Positions 24,939 to 33,065 of a DNA stretch of 43,377 nucleotides are shown piece after piece (within the stretch, counting starts at the first letter, position 1; every line of letters begins with the position of its first letter). A program made the position numbers and the translations under genes. This stretch comes from JANTGF01 sp033791445. Lineage in GTDB: Bacteria > Bacteroidota > Bacteroidia > Bacteroidales > VadinHA17. Where the stretch lies: the NCBI GenBank assembly GCA_033791445.1, contig JASJGS010000001.1, positions 1 through 43,377 on the forward strand, written 5' to 3'. The notes beneath the pieces were generated by a model. It did no database searches. It was not told where the DNA came from and saw only the letters and a list, made by a program, of their open reading frames with translations.

Positions 24939-26450
24939 CTAACCTAAAATTGCCCCAATTATGGTAGCTGACAATAGGGAAGCAAGTGTGCCGGCAAGTA
25001 GTGCACGCATGCCAAATTGTGAAAGCAATACCCTTTTCCCGGGAGCTAGAGAACCTATTCCACCAATCTGTATTCCAATAGAAGCAAAGTTAGCGAACCC
25101 ACAAAGCATATACGTAGCCATAATTATGGATTTCTGATGAACGAGGCCTCCAGTAGCCTTCAATTCAGCAAGGCTAATGTATCCAATAAATTCAGTTAGA
25201 ATAATTTTCTCACCTAAAAGTCGTCCTACAACTGTTATATCTTCAACAGCAACTCCTATTAGCCACATCAGGGGTGAGAATGCGTAACCAAGAACAAATT
25301 GAAGTGACAATTCGTTGTATTTTCCCTGCGTTGATTCAGCAATAATTTCATTCAGGGTAGTAACCTTACCAATCCAATTCATCATGAAATTAAACATGGC
25401 AATAAAAGCAATAAATACCAATAGCATTGCTCCAATATTGGCTGCTAATTTTAAACCCTCTGTCGTGCCATTTGATACAGCATCAAGAACATTACTTCCA
25501 AACCTATCCTGAGTAATTTCTACATCGGTGTCTACTTTTTCTGTTTGGGGAACGATAATTTTGGAGATTACAATTGCACCTGGGGCGGCCATAATTGATG
25601 CTGCCAGCAAATGTTTGGCATAGATTATTCTTTGAACTGGATCATTCCCTCCAAGTAAGCCAATATAGGCTGCTAATACTCCCCCAGCTAAAGTGGCCAT
25701 TCCTCCAACCATAACAAGAAAAATCTCAGAACGGCTCATCTTTTCAAGATAGGCCTTGATCATCAGCGGTGCTTCAGTTTGTCCTAAAAATATATTACCG
25801 GCAACTGAAAGACTTTCGGCTCCGGAAAGTTTTAATAATTTGGTCATGAGCCAGGCCAGAACATATACGATTTTCTGAATTATCCCTAGATAAAAAAGCA
25901 AGGAAGTTAAAGCAGCAAAGAAAACGACTGTCGGTAAAATCTGAAATGCAAAGATCATCCCCATTTTGTCCATATCAAGAAGGCTCCCGAATAGAAATTC
26001 GCTACCCGCCTTGGTAAAATCAAGAACCAGAACAAATAACCTTCCAGCAAATTCAAATAATTTTCGAATGATTGGTACATATAATATTCCAACAGCAAGC
26101 AATACCTGAATACTTAATCCCACACCTACTACTTTCCACGATATAGCTTTACGGTTGGTACTAAAAACGAATGCTATAAATATGAGCACCACCATGCCAA
26201 GCAAGCCTCTAAGAAGTGAAATAAAGCTAATATTAAATTTTCCTTCTGGTATGACACTTCTTGAATCTGAGAGCAAAGAACTTTTCTGTTCGGATAAGAG
26301 GATGGAGTCGTTATCTCTTACAGTAGAATCACTTAGGCTGAGATTAGGGGTTTGTATAGTTGTATCTCCTTGCCCATTAGAAGCCAGCGAGGGATTAGTT
26401 AGAATGGAAAAAAAACTGAGTAGTAGAAGGCTGACAAGAATTTTCCGCAT
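24939..26450 (-). CDS. Concentrative nucleoside transporter (NupC/CNT family) with signal-peptide extension
   Basis: This 503-residue inner-membrane protein couples nucleoside uptake to an H+ or Na+ gradient. The CNT core begins at about residue 80 (LLRGLLGMVVLIFIAFVFS) and contains the substrate motif GQTEAPLMIKAYL and the segment GGMATLAGGVLAAYIG. Two later re-entrant regions and the C-terminal FANFASIGIQIGGIGSLAPG are typical. Unlike NupC of Escherichia coli (about 400 residues), it has about 75 extra N-terminal residues: a clear signal peptide (LVSLLLLSFFSILTNPSLAS) and a Ser/Asp-rich linker, so the N-terminus is probably periplasmic. The gene starts 12 bases after the bifunctional nuclease gene, which implies co-transcription. 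Confidence 0.9.
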   Translation of the reverse strand: MRKILVSLLLLSFFSILTNPSLASNGQGDTTIQTPNLSLSDSTVRDNDSILLSEQKSSLLSDSRSVIPEGKFNISFISLLRGLLGMVVLIFIAFVFSTNRKAISWKVVGVGLSIQVLLAVGILYVPIIRKLFEFAGRLFVLVLDFTKAGSEFLFGSLLDMDKMGMIFAFQILPTVVFFAALTSLLFYLGIIQKIVYVLAWLMTKLLKLSGAESLSVAGNIFLGQTEAPLMIKAYLEKMSRSEIFLVMVGGMATLAGGVLAAYIGLLGGNDPVQRIIYAKHLLAASIMAAPGAIVISKIIVPQTEKVDTDVEITQDRFGSNVLDAVSNGTTEGLKLAANIGAMLLVFIAFIAMFNFMMNWIGKVTTLNEIIAESTQGKYNELSLQFVLGYAFSPLMWLIGVAVEDITVVGRLLGEKIILTEFIGYISLAELKATGGLVHQKSIIMATYMLCGFANFASIGIQIGGIGSLAPGKRVLLSQFGMRALLAGTLASLLSATIIGAILG

Positions 26451-26462
26451 ATCTGAAGCCGG

Positions 26463-27068
26463 TTAATCTTTCTTTCGCTGGTTTATTTCGTCGCGGATGA
26501 TAGAGGCTCTTTCGTAATTTTCGTTTTTGATGGATTCATCCAGCATAATTTTTAACTCTTTTACTGACATTTCTTTTAATTCATCACCTGCTTCTGGAGA
26601 CTTTGGTTCACCTGAATATAATTCATCCTGGTTTATTTCTTCATCCAGCTCCTGATTTTCCTCAAGAATAATTCCAGCCTGTTCGATTATTTCTTCAGTG
26701 GTATAAATAGGACATTTAAATCTTAATGCAAGGGCAATAGCATCAGAAGTTCTGGCATCCACAACAATCTCCCGGTTGCCATCATCACATACCAATTTAG
26801 AATAAAAAACACCTTCGTACAAACGATAAATATTTACTTCAAGAAGGTTAATGTCAAAAGATGCTGCAAAATTATGGAAGAGATCGTGAGTAAGCGGCCT
26901 GGGTGGATTCAAACCTTCAAGCTGAATTGCAATTGCTTGCGCTTCGAAGCCTCCAATAATTATTGGTATTCTGCGATTTCCATTTTCTTCAGTCAAAATA
27001 AGAGCGTATGCGCCAGTTTGTGTTTGACTATATGAAATTCCTAAAACATTTAGTGTGATTTTGCCCAT
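26463..27068 (-). CDS. Bifunctional nuclease family protein (DUF151) with C-terminal UVR motif
   Basis: This 201-residue protein has the DUF151/BFN fold over residues 1-130 (VLGISYSQTQTGAYALIL, RRIPIIIGGFEAQAIAIQLEG, DARTSDAIALALRF). An acidic linker follows (about 135-165), then a UvrB/UvrC-type coiled motif (LKIMLDESIKNENYERASI, residues about 170-195). Homologues are reported as dual RNase/DNase or as small regulators; the Thermotoga structure shows a multimeric fold. The biological substrate here is unknown. It heads the run with the nucleoside transporter and is divergent from rplU, with a TATATTTG element 43 bases upstream of its start. Confidence 0.9.
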   Translation of the reverse strand: MGKITLNVLGISYSQTQTGAYALILTEENGNRRIPIIIGGFEAQAIAIQLEGLNPPRPLTHDLFHNFAASFDINLLEVNIYRLYEGVFYSKLVCDDGNREIVVDARTSDAIALALRFKCPIYTTEEIIEQAGIILEENQELDEEINQDELYSGEPKSPEAGDELKEMSVKELKIMLDESIKNENYERASIIRDEINQRKKD

Positions 27069-27110
27069 TCGGTATAAATATTCTTAGCCTGTTAATTAAA
27101 GTCTGTTGTA

Positions 27111-27140
27111 CAAATATAATCAAATCATTTTTACATGAAA
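27111..27140 (-). promoter_or_regulatory. Promoter of the bifunctional nuclease gene
   Basis: On the minus strand TATATTTG (27111-27118) matches the Bacteroidota -7 consensus. A TTTC at 27137-27140 sits 18 bases upstream, one base away from the TTTG form of the -33 element. The implied leader is about 35-40 bases. Confidence 0.5.
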
Positions 27141-27263
27141 GGCTTGTTTGCATCTTATTAATTAAGCAATAAAATTTGTGGGATTTCATTTTGTACTTTA
27201 TTGAAAATTAGGTGTCGTTCATATTAATTTACACTTATTTAAGAGCTTATTCTCGTTAAAATG

Positions 27264-27293
27264 TTTGCATATCAATTAAATTTTATATTTTTG
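27264..27293 (+). promoter_or_regulatory. Promoter of rplU-rpmA
   Basis: TTTG (27264-27267), 18 bases, then TATTTTTG (27286-27293) is a complete match to the Bacteroidota housekeeping promoter. The leader to the rplU ATG would be about 30 bases. It is the best promoter match in the window. Confidence 0.8.
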
Positions 27294-27331
27294 CAGTCCG
27301 AAAGTTAAAAAACAGATAAAACAGGCATAAA

Positions 27332-27934
27332 ATGTATGCAATAGTAGATGTAGCAGGTCAACAATTCAAAGTTGAGGAAGGAAAAAAGATATTTGTTCAT
27401 AGATTGAGCGAGGATCAGGGCGAAACACTTGAAATAGATCAGGTTTTACTTATAGATCTTGATGGCAAGGTTATTGTTGGTGAGCCCATTATTAAGGGTG
27501 CTCTGGTTACTGCAAAAGTGCTCGAACATATGCGTGGTGACAAAGTGAAGGTTTTTAAGAAAAAAAGAAGAAAAGGATATCAGAAATTATCCGGGCACAG
27601 ACAGGATCTAACTCAGATTCAGATTGAATCAATTAGTGAAAAGGGTGTGGCAAAAAAGAAACCTGCTGCCAAACCAGCTGCTAAAGTTGAAACAAAAAAA
27701 GCAGAAGAGGTAAAGGAGGTAGTTGAAAAGAAACCAGCTGCAAAAGCCGAGAAAAAAACAACTGCTGCTACAAAAAAGGTAGCTGAGAAAAAGCCTGCAG
27801 CCAAAGCTTCTGCTAAAGCACCTGCAAAAAAGGCAGCTGCTACAAAGAAAGAAGGAGAAAAGAAAGCTGTTAAAAAAGCTCCTGTAAAAAAGGCGGTATC
27901 CAAAACAACAAAGAAAAGCGAGGATAAAAAGTAA
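27332..27934 (+). CDS. rplU: Ribosomal protein L21 with long basic C-terminal tail
   Basis: The first 103 or so residues are a normal L21 (MYAIVDVAGQQFKVEEGKKI, then KVKVFKKKRRKGYQKLSGHR), which binds 23S rRNA and contacts L20 in the large subunit. The protein is 200 residues long, almost twice the common length. The extra 97 residues are almost entirely Lys, Ala, Pro, Glu and Thr in repeats such as KKPAAKAEKK, KKPAAKASAK and KKAPVKKA, very like histone H1 tails. The frame is intact to the stop and rpmA follows 35 bases later, so it is not a frameshift artefact. Similar extensions occur in some Bacteroidota L21 proteins as I recall; a function is not established. Confidence 0.96.
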   Translation: MYAIVDVAGQQFKVEEGKKIFVHRLSEDQGETLEIDQVLLIDLDGKVIVGEPIIKGALVTAKVLEHMRGDKVKVFKKKRRKGYQKLSGHRQDLTQIQIESISEKGVAKKKPAAKPAAKVETKKAEEVKEVVEKKPAAKAEKKTTAATKKVAEKKPAAKASAKAPAKKAAATKKEGEKKAVKKAPVKKAVSKTTKKSEDKK

Positions 27935-27969
27935 ATTTGGTTTTAGAAGAACATTAAAAATTATTTGAA

Positions 27970-28230
27970 ATGGCACATAAAAAAGGAGCTGGTAGTTCAA
28001 GGAACGGAAGAGAATCGGAAAGCAAACGGTTGGGAGTTAAGCTTTTTGGAGGTCAATATGCCAAAGCTGGTAACATATTAGTAAGACAAAGAGGAACAAA
28101 ACATCATCCAGGGGAAAATGTGGGAATTGGTAAAGACCATACCTTGTTTGCTCTGATTGATGGGCAGGTAGTTTTTCAAAAGAAGAGAAATAATAGGTCT
28201 TACGTTTCGGTTCAGACATTAGTAGAATAA
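27970..28230 (+). CDS. rpmA: Ribosomal protein L27
   Basis: This 86-residue large-subunit protein reaches toward the peptidyl transferase centre through its N-terminal arm. The sequence begins MAHKKGAGSSRNGRESESKRLGV and includes QRGTKHHPGENVGIGKDHTL, both diagnostic. It starts directly with AHKKG, so it lacks the cleaved leader found in Firmicutes L27. It is co-transcribed with rplU in the usual order, and a strong hairpin terminator follows. Confidence 0.97.
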   Translation: MAHKKGAGSSRNGRESESKRLGVKLFGGQYAKAGNILVRQRGTKHHPGENVGIGKDHTLFALIDGQVVFQKKRNNRSYVSVQTLVE

Positions 28231-28256
28231 GAAATATTTATAATTTATATATTGTC

Positions 28257-28306
28257 TCTCCTGTTTAATTTGCTGATAAAAGCAGTAAATTTGCAGGAGA
28301 TTTTTT
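28257..28306 (+). terminator. Long hairpin with T run after rpmA
   Basis: The outer arms TCTCCTG (28257-28263) and CAGGAGA (28294-28300) are perfect complements. The inner part pairs AATTTGCTG with CAGTAAATT apart from one G-U pair and a small bulge. The loop is ATAAAAG, and TTTTTT (28301-28306) follows. It fits an intrinsic terminator for rplU-rpmA. It also covers a TAAATTTG element, so it could shape the serS leader. Confidence 0.7.
28286..28293 (+). promoter_or_regulatory. Possible serS -7 element embedded in the terminator hairpin
   Basis: TAAATTTG followed by CAG has the same form as the rplU and glycogen fusion promoters and lies 53 bases before the chosen serS ATG. No TTG occurs at 17-23 bases upstream, and the element sits in the 3' arm of the hairpin, so it may be coincidence. 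Confidence 0.35.
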
Positions 28307-28346
28307 ATTGGTAATATACTCTTACAAGTACAAAAAATATTCCCCC

Positions 28347-29618
28347 ATGCTTAACATAAAGTTTATTCGCGAAAATCGTGATCTAGTTATTGAACGACTT
28401 AAGGTTAAAAATTTTAAGGCAGAAAACATTATTGTTGAAATAATATTACTGGATGATGAAAGAAGGAAAACTCAGGTGGACCAGGATGCGAGGCAGGCTG
28501 AATTGAATACTACTTCAAAGGAGATTGGTAATTTGTTTAAAGCTGGTAAAGCGGCAGAGGCAAACCTTGTTAAAGAGAAAACAATTTTGCTAAAAGATGA
28601 AATTAAAGAGCTAACTTCTTCCATGCAAAATATTGAAAGTAAGTTGGATGAGCTACTTATTCAAATACCTAATATCCCGCATAAATCTGTCCCAAAAGGA
28701 AAAGGAGAGGCGGATAATCTGGAAATTCATTCAGGAGGAAAAATTCCTGAATTAGAATCGAATGCTTTACCACATTGGGAACTGGGGAAAAAGTACAATA
28801 TTCTTGATTTTGACCTCGGTAATAAGATCACTGGGGCAGGCTTTCCGGTTTTTATGGGGAAAGGTGCAAAACTTCAGCGCTCCTTAATTCAGTTTTTCCT
28901 TGATGAAGCTATAAATGCAGGTTACAATGAAGTATTACCTCCGCTTATGGTTAATGAAGCCTCTGGTTATGGAACAGGCCAGTTACCGGATAAAGAAGGT
29001 CAAATGTATCATGTTACTGCCGATAATTTGTATTTGATACCTACATCAGAAGTTCCGGTTACCAATATTTACAGAGATTTGATTATAAATGCAAGTGACT
29101 TTCCCATTAAGAATACTTCTTTTACTCCTTGTTTTCGCCGAGAAGCAGGATCATATGGTAAGGATGTTAGGGGGTTGAACAGGGTTCACCAGTTCGATAA
29201 AGTGGAGATTGTTCAAATTCAGCACCCAGATAATTCATATAAGGCTCTTGATGAAATGGTTAAGCATGTTGAGGGTCTATTAAAGAAACTGGAAATGCCT
29301 TATCGAATTATGAGATTATGTGGAGGCGATATTTCATTTACCTCTGCTTTAACTTATGATTTCGAAGTCTATTCTGCTGCCCAGAAGAAGTGGCTTGAGG
29401 TAAGTTCAGTGTCTAATTTCGAGTCTTTTCAAGCCAATAGGTTAAAATTGAGATTCAGAGAAGAAGGAACTAAGAAAACCAGATTGGCACATACTTTAAA
29501 TGGAAGTGCTTTGGCATTGCCAAGAATTATTGCTGCATTATTGGAAAATAATCAAACAAATGATGGGATCAATATCCCTGAAATACTCATTCCATATACA
29601 GGTTTTGATACAATTTGA
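28347..29618 (+). CDS. serS: Seryl-tRNA synthetase
   Basis: This 423-residue class II synthetase charges tRNA-Ser. The ATG at 28347 is preferred over an in-frame TTG at 28308 because MLNIKFIRENRDLVIERLK is the standard N-terminus. Residues about 25-105 form the long antiparallel coiled-coil arm that binds the tRNA extra loop. Motif 2 is seen in TPCFRREAGSYGKDVRGLNRVHQFDK and motif 3 in LAHTLNGSALALPRIIAALLEN. TSE (in LIPTSEVP) recognises serine. It is a housekeeping gene of usual length. Confidence 0.97.
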   Translation: MLNIKFIRENRDLVIERLKVKNFKAENIIVEIILLDDERRKTQVDQDARQAELNTTSKEIGNLFKAGKAAEANLVKEKTILLKDEIKELTSSMQNIESKLDELLIQIPNIPHKSVPKGKGEADNLEIHSGGKIPELESNALPHWELGKKYNILDFDLGNKITGAGFPVFMGKGAKLQRSLIQFFLDEAINAGYNEVLPPLMVNEASGYGTGQLPDKEGQMYHVTADNLYLIPTSEVPVTNIYRDLIINASDFPIKNTSFTPCFRREAGSYGKDVRGLNRVHQFDKVEIVQIQHPDNSYKALDEMVKHVEGLLKKLEMPYRIMRLCGGDISFTSALTYDFEVYSAAQKKWLEVSSVSNFESFQANRLKLRFREEGTKKTRLAHTLNGSALALPRIIAALLENNQTNDGINIPEILIPYTGFDTI

Positions 29619-29695
29619 TTCTTGTTGGAGCATTTTGTGGAAGGCTAAGTTGAAAACAATCTAATATTTTTTTGCGAATTCAAAATTATTGAACG

Positions 29696-30574
29696 GTGGA
29701 TCAAAGGAGAGCGTATTTATTTGCAGGTATGGCTATTTTTTTCTGGTCTACAGTTGCCACTGCTTTTAAAATTGCACTCAGATACATGGATTTTCTGAAT
29801 CTGGTAATGTATGCATCAATTACTTCCTTTTTTCTATTGTTTTTTATTGTTCTCTTTCAAGGAAAGCTAAAAGAACTAAAGAAAAATTCTTTTAAAGATT
29901 ATCTAAATTCTGCCCTTTTAGGATTTTTGAGCCCCTTTTTATATTATATAATTCTTTTTAAAGCCTATTCACTGCTTCCAGCTCAAGTCGCTCAGCCCTT
30001 AAATATGGTTTGGCCCATTGTACTGGTTGTTTTATCTGTTCCAATGTTGGGTCACAAAATAAAACTTCGAAGCTATATTGCACTGTTCCTTAGTTTTATT
30101 GGGGTCATTTTAATTTCTTCCCAGGGAGATTTTATCCATATTACGAATTCTGATCCTTTTGGAGTTACACTGGCCCTTGGTAGCTCCCTTATTTGGTCTC
30201 TTTTCTTTATTCTTAATGTGCGTGATAAGAGGGATGAGGAAATTAAATTACTCCTGAATTTCTTTTTCTCAAGTGTTTTTATTCTTACTTTAAACCTAAC
30301 AATAGGTGATTTTAAGATTCCTGAGATTAAAGGTGTCATGGCAGGCGTTTATGTGGGTGTTTTTGAAATGGGGATTACGTATTTATTCTGGCTAAAGGCC
30401 TTAAAACTCAGTAAGTCGTCTGATTTGATTAGCAACCTGGTGTTCCTGGCTCCCTTTATTTCTTTAATCTTTATTCATTTCATTTTAGGTGAAAAGATTT
30501 TTATCACTACTATTTTTGGACTTTGCCTTATTGTGTTTGGAATAATTTTCCAAAAAATTCGTTCACTAAATTAA
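29696..30574 (+). CDS. EamA/DMT-family membrane transporter
   Basis: This 292-residue protein has ten predicted transmembrane spans in two EamA repeats (first about residues 8-140, second about 150-288). The opening LFAGMAIFFWSTVATAFKIAL and the end of the first repeat, SYIALFLSFIGVILISSQGDF, are typical of drug/metabolite transporters. The chosen start is GTG at 29696; an ATG 11 codons later would cut into the first span. Substrates of this family include amino acids, nucleotide sugars and drugs, and none can be assigned here. Confidence 0.87.
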   Translation: MDQRRAYLFAGMAIFFWSTVATAFKIALRYMDFLNLVMYASITSFFLLFFIVLFQGKLKELKKNSFKDYLNSALLGFLSPFLYYIILFKAYSLLPAQVAQPLNMVWPIVLVVLSVPMLGHKIKLRSYIALFLSFIGVILISSQGDFIHITNSDPFGVTLALGSSLIWSLFFILNVRDKRDEEIKLLLNFFFSSVFILTLNLTIGDFKIPEIKGVMAGVYVGVFEMGITYLFWLKALKLSKSSDLISNLVFLAPFISLIFIHFILGEKIFITTIFGLCLIVFGIIFQKIRSLN

Positions 30575-30610
30575 AGGCATAATATTTGCTATTGAAGAAA
30601 GAAAAATAAT

Positions 30611-31906
30611 ATGAAAAACTTGAGAAAATATAGCCTGCTTTTAATATTGGTTATTGTTGCATTTTTAGTTTTTACAAATTGCAATAAGAAAGATGATGTA
30701 AATCCGGAACGCCCAACTTTGGAGGAGCTTGCAAGGAATGAATTCTACGGACTTATGAATGATTGGTATTTGTGGTATGATAAAATGCCCGTTGTAAATG
30801 TTGAAGATTATGACACTCCTGAAGAATTGCTTGAAGCATTGAGGTATGATTCACTGGACAAATGGAGCTACATATCACCACTGGATGAATTTACCAGCTA
30901 TTATGAGGAAGGAGAATATGAAGGTCATGGTTTTGGATATACCTATGATGAGGATGGAAAAGCCTGGATTACCTTTGTTTTTAGGGATAGCGATTTCAAT
31001 CTTGAGGGAGTTAAAAGGAGTTGGCAAATGTTGGCAATAAATGGAACAGATTTGCAATCATTTACGGATATTTCAGCGTATTTAAATGGAAACACTGTAG
31101 GCACAATTGACCAGTTCACATTTAAGAAACCAGATGGAACCTCTGTTGACATAAGTAGTACCAGGAAAGTTATTAAAATGAATACTGTAATTCATGCTGA
31201 TACCTTGCACGTTTCGGGAAAGATAGTGGGTCATATGGTCTTCAAGAGTTTCATAGCACCATCTATTGCTGAACTTGATAGCGTTTTTCAAGTATTTAAA
31301 TCTGCAGGCGTTCAGGAATTAATACTTGACCTAAGATATAATGGTGGAGGTAGAATGGATGTAACTGCTAAGCTTGCCAGTTTAATATCTGGTCCCTCAA
31401 CAGATGGAAAACTTCTCATAAAATATATTCACAACAATAAGCAGGGTGCCTACAATTCTGCAGTAAATTTAGGGAACGAAACGAACGCATTAAATTTGCA
31501 GCAACTCATTGTTATTGCATCTAGAGGAACAGCTTCAGCCTCGGAAGTAATTATTAATGGCTTACGGCCTCATATTAATGTGAAGATTATAGGTGAAAAT
31601 ACATATGGAAAGCCTGTAGGTATGCATACATGGACCTATGCTGAGACATATGCATTTGTTCCTATTAGTTTTAGCATGCTGAACTTTTCCAATGAAGGCA
31701 ATTATTATGAGGGCCTTCTGGCTGACTCATACATTGAGGATGGACTGGCATGGGATTTCCCTGACAGAAATGAGAAACGGCTGAAAGAAGCTATACATTA
31801 TATTGAAACAGGGAGTTTTACTGGAGGATCCGCTCCCTTAAAATCGCACTTTATTTATCCATATCAGAAAAAGAAAGGCCTACGCCGGGAGATAGGTGCT
31901 GAGTAA
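30611..31906 (+). CDS. S41 (C-terminal processing) peptidase lipoprotein
   Basis: This 431-residue serine protease is anchored in the envelope by a lipoprotein signal (LLLILVIVAFLVFTNC, lipid Cys24). An N-terminal helical region (LARNEFYGLMNDWYLWYDKMP) precedes a PDZ-like domain (about residues 95-180). The S41 core follows, with ELILDLRYNGGGRMD, the nucleophile Ser309 in GTASASEVI and Lys334 in TYGKPVG; the 25-residue Ser-Lys spacing equals that of known C-terminal proteases. It should cleave exported proteins near their C-termini or degrade misfolded ones. ruvC begins 15 bases downstream. Confidence 0.92.
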   Translation: MKNLRKYSLLLILVIVAFLVFTNCNKKDDVNPERPTLEELARNEFYGLMNDWYLWYDKMPVVNVEDYDTPEELLEALRYDSLDKWSYISPLDEFTSYYEEGEYEGHGFGYTYDEDGKAWITFVFRDSDFNLEGVKRSWQMLAINGTDLQSFTDISAYLNGNTVGTIDQFTFKKPDGTSVDISSTRKVIKMNTVIHADTLHVSGKIVGHMVFKSFIAPSIAELDSVFQVFKSAGVQELILDLRYNGGGRMDVTAKLASLISGPSTDGKLLIKYIHNNKQGAYNSAVNLGNETNALNLQQLIVIASRGTASASEVIINGLRPHINVKIIGENTYGKPVGMHTWTYAETYAFVPISFSMLNFSNEGNYYEGLLADSYIEDGLAWDFPDRNEKRLKEAIHYIETGSFTGGSAPLKSHFIYPYQKKKGLRREIGAE

Positions 31907-31920
31907 TAACAATTATTGTC

Positions 31921-32475
31921 TTGGAAAAAGAACGCATCATACTTGGTATTGACCCGGGGACAAGCATTACCGGGTATGGATTAATCAAAATCGTAAATAA
32001 TAAGATTGAACTAATTACCCTTGGAAATATTAGCTTACAAAAAATCAAAGATCCTTATCTGAAACTGGAAAAAATATTTAGTAGAACCCTGAGTCTAATT
32101 GATGAATTCCACCCTGATGAACTGGCTATAGAAGCTCCATTCTATGGGAAGAATGTGCAATCGATGTTAAAGCTTGGCAGGGCACAGGGGGTGGCTATTG
32201 CTGCAGCCATTTATCGAACTATCCCTGTACATGAATATGCGCCCCGGAAAATAAAAATGGCTATTACCGGGCAGGGAAATGCCTCCAAAGAACAGGTAGC
32301 TGGGATGCTGGAATCTATACTTGGAATTAAAAGCTTGCCTGACATGCCTGATGCTACTGATGGATTGGCCGCAGCTGTATGCCATCATTTTCAATCAAAT
32401 GTACCTGATTCAGCAAAATCTTTTAAGAGTTGGAAAGATTTTATTAATAAGAACCCGGGAAGGGTAAATGGATAG
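31921..32475 (+). CDS. ruvC: Crossover junction endodeoxyribonuclease RuvC, TTG start
   Basis: This 184-residue nuclease resolves Holliday junctions with RuvAB. The acidic catalytic residues are in GIDPGTSITG (Asp11), AIEAPFYGKN (Glu71) and MPDATDGLAAA (Asp144 and Asp147). The start is a TTG at 31921, chosen because it gives the usual ten-residue lead into GIDPG and no ATG occurs before that motif. A C-terminal extension of about 20 residues (SFKSWKDFINKNPGRVNG) follows the fold. It ends convergently with the HIT gene, 19 bases apart. Confidence 0.96.
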   Translation: MEKERIILGIDPGTSITGYGLIKIVNNKIELITLGNISLQKIKDPYLKLEKIFSRTLSLIDEFHPDELAIEAPFYGKNVQSMLKLGRAQGVAIAAAIYRTIPVHEYAPRKIKMAITGQGNASKEQVAGMLESILGIKSLPDMPDATDGLAAAVCHHFQSNVPDSAKSFKSWKDFINKNPGRVNG

Positions 32476-32494
32476 GCAACTTTTTAAACTCTAT

Positions 32495-32890
32495 TCAGGA
32501 TAAGTTTGATCTAATTTTACTGGCAATTTCCTCAAATTCTTCACTTGTTAGCTTAAGCTTTGGTTTGGAGAAACTAATATCCGCTTCAGAGTTAATAGGA
32601 ACAAGGTGAATATGTGCGTGGGATACTTCAAGGCCAAGCACAGCTATCCCAATACGGTTACAGGGAATTACTTTTTCTATAGCCCTGGCAATCTTTTTTG
32701 AAAAGACCATCATTCCAGCTAATAATTCATCGTTCATGTCAAATATATAATCTATTTCTTCTTTTGGAATAACCAGTGTATGTCCCATTCCCAGTGGGTT
32801 GATATCAAGAAAAGCAAAATAATTCTCGTTTTCAGCAATTTTATATGATGGAATTTCTCCTGATGCAATTTTAGAAAATATCGATACCAT
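32495..32890 (-). CDS. HIT family nucleotide-binding protein
   Basis: This 131-residue cytoplasmic protein has the histidine-triad motif HAHIHL (His91, His93, His95), with the nucleotide-binding strand LDINPLGMGHTLVIPK upstream. HIT proteins hydrolyse adenosine phosphoramidates or dinucleotide polyphosphates through a His-AMP intermediate. The start VSIFSKIASGEIPSYKI is typical of the HinT/Fhit-like branch. It lies 175 bases downstream of greA, a neighbour it often has in Bacteroidota as I recall. Confidence 0.92.
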   Translation of the reverse strand: MVSIFSKIASGEIPSYKIAENENYFAFLDINPLGMGHTLVIPKEEIDYIFDMNDELLAGMMVFSKKIARAIEKVIPCNRIGIAVLGLEVSHAHIHLVPINSEADISFSKPKLKLTSEEFEEIASKIRSNLS

Positions 32891-32982
32891 AATAATGCGT
32901 TTTATTACCAGTTATACGAATCTATAAAAGCTCGAAATTATGGTAAATGTAGTTTGTATAAATAAAACTTCAAAGACTAGAT

Positions 32983-32995
32983 AACAATAATTGTT
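32983..32995. repeat. Perfect inverted repeat between greA and the HIT gene
   Basis: AACAAT and ATTGTT flank a single central A, giving an operator-like palindrome. About 20-50 bases further (33003-33046) are two more imperfect hairpins, one with AGAGGA and TCCTCT arms and one with TCTTGA and TCAAGA arms. They lie in the 175-base gap after greA. No T run follows, so termination is doubtful. Confidence 0.35.
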
Positions 32996-33065
32996 CATGC
33001 CAGAGGAGGATAGTCTTTCCTCTTGACCACAAAAGATCAAGACAATCGGGTAAATATAAATAGAA

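Noticed and set aside
27619..28000. Opposite-strand open frames in the tail of rplU
   Set aside because: They are Phe/Leu- or Ala/Phe-rich shadows caused by the Lys/Ala codon repeats of the L21 tail, with no promoter or domain.
32995..33065. Possible tRNA or small RNA in the gap between greA and the HIT gene
   Set aside because: There are nested hairpins, but no T-loop GTTCGA-type sequence, no acceptor stem closing the region and no CCA-like end.
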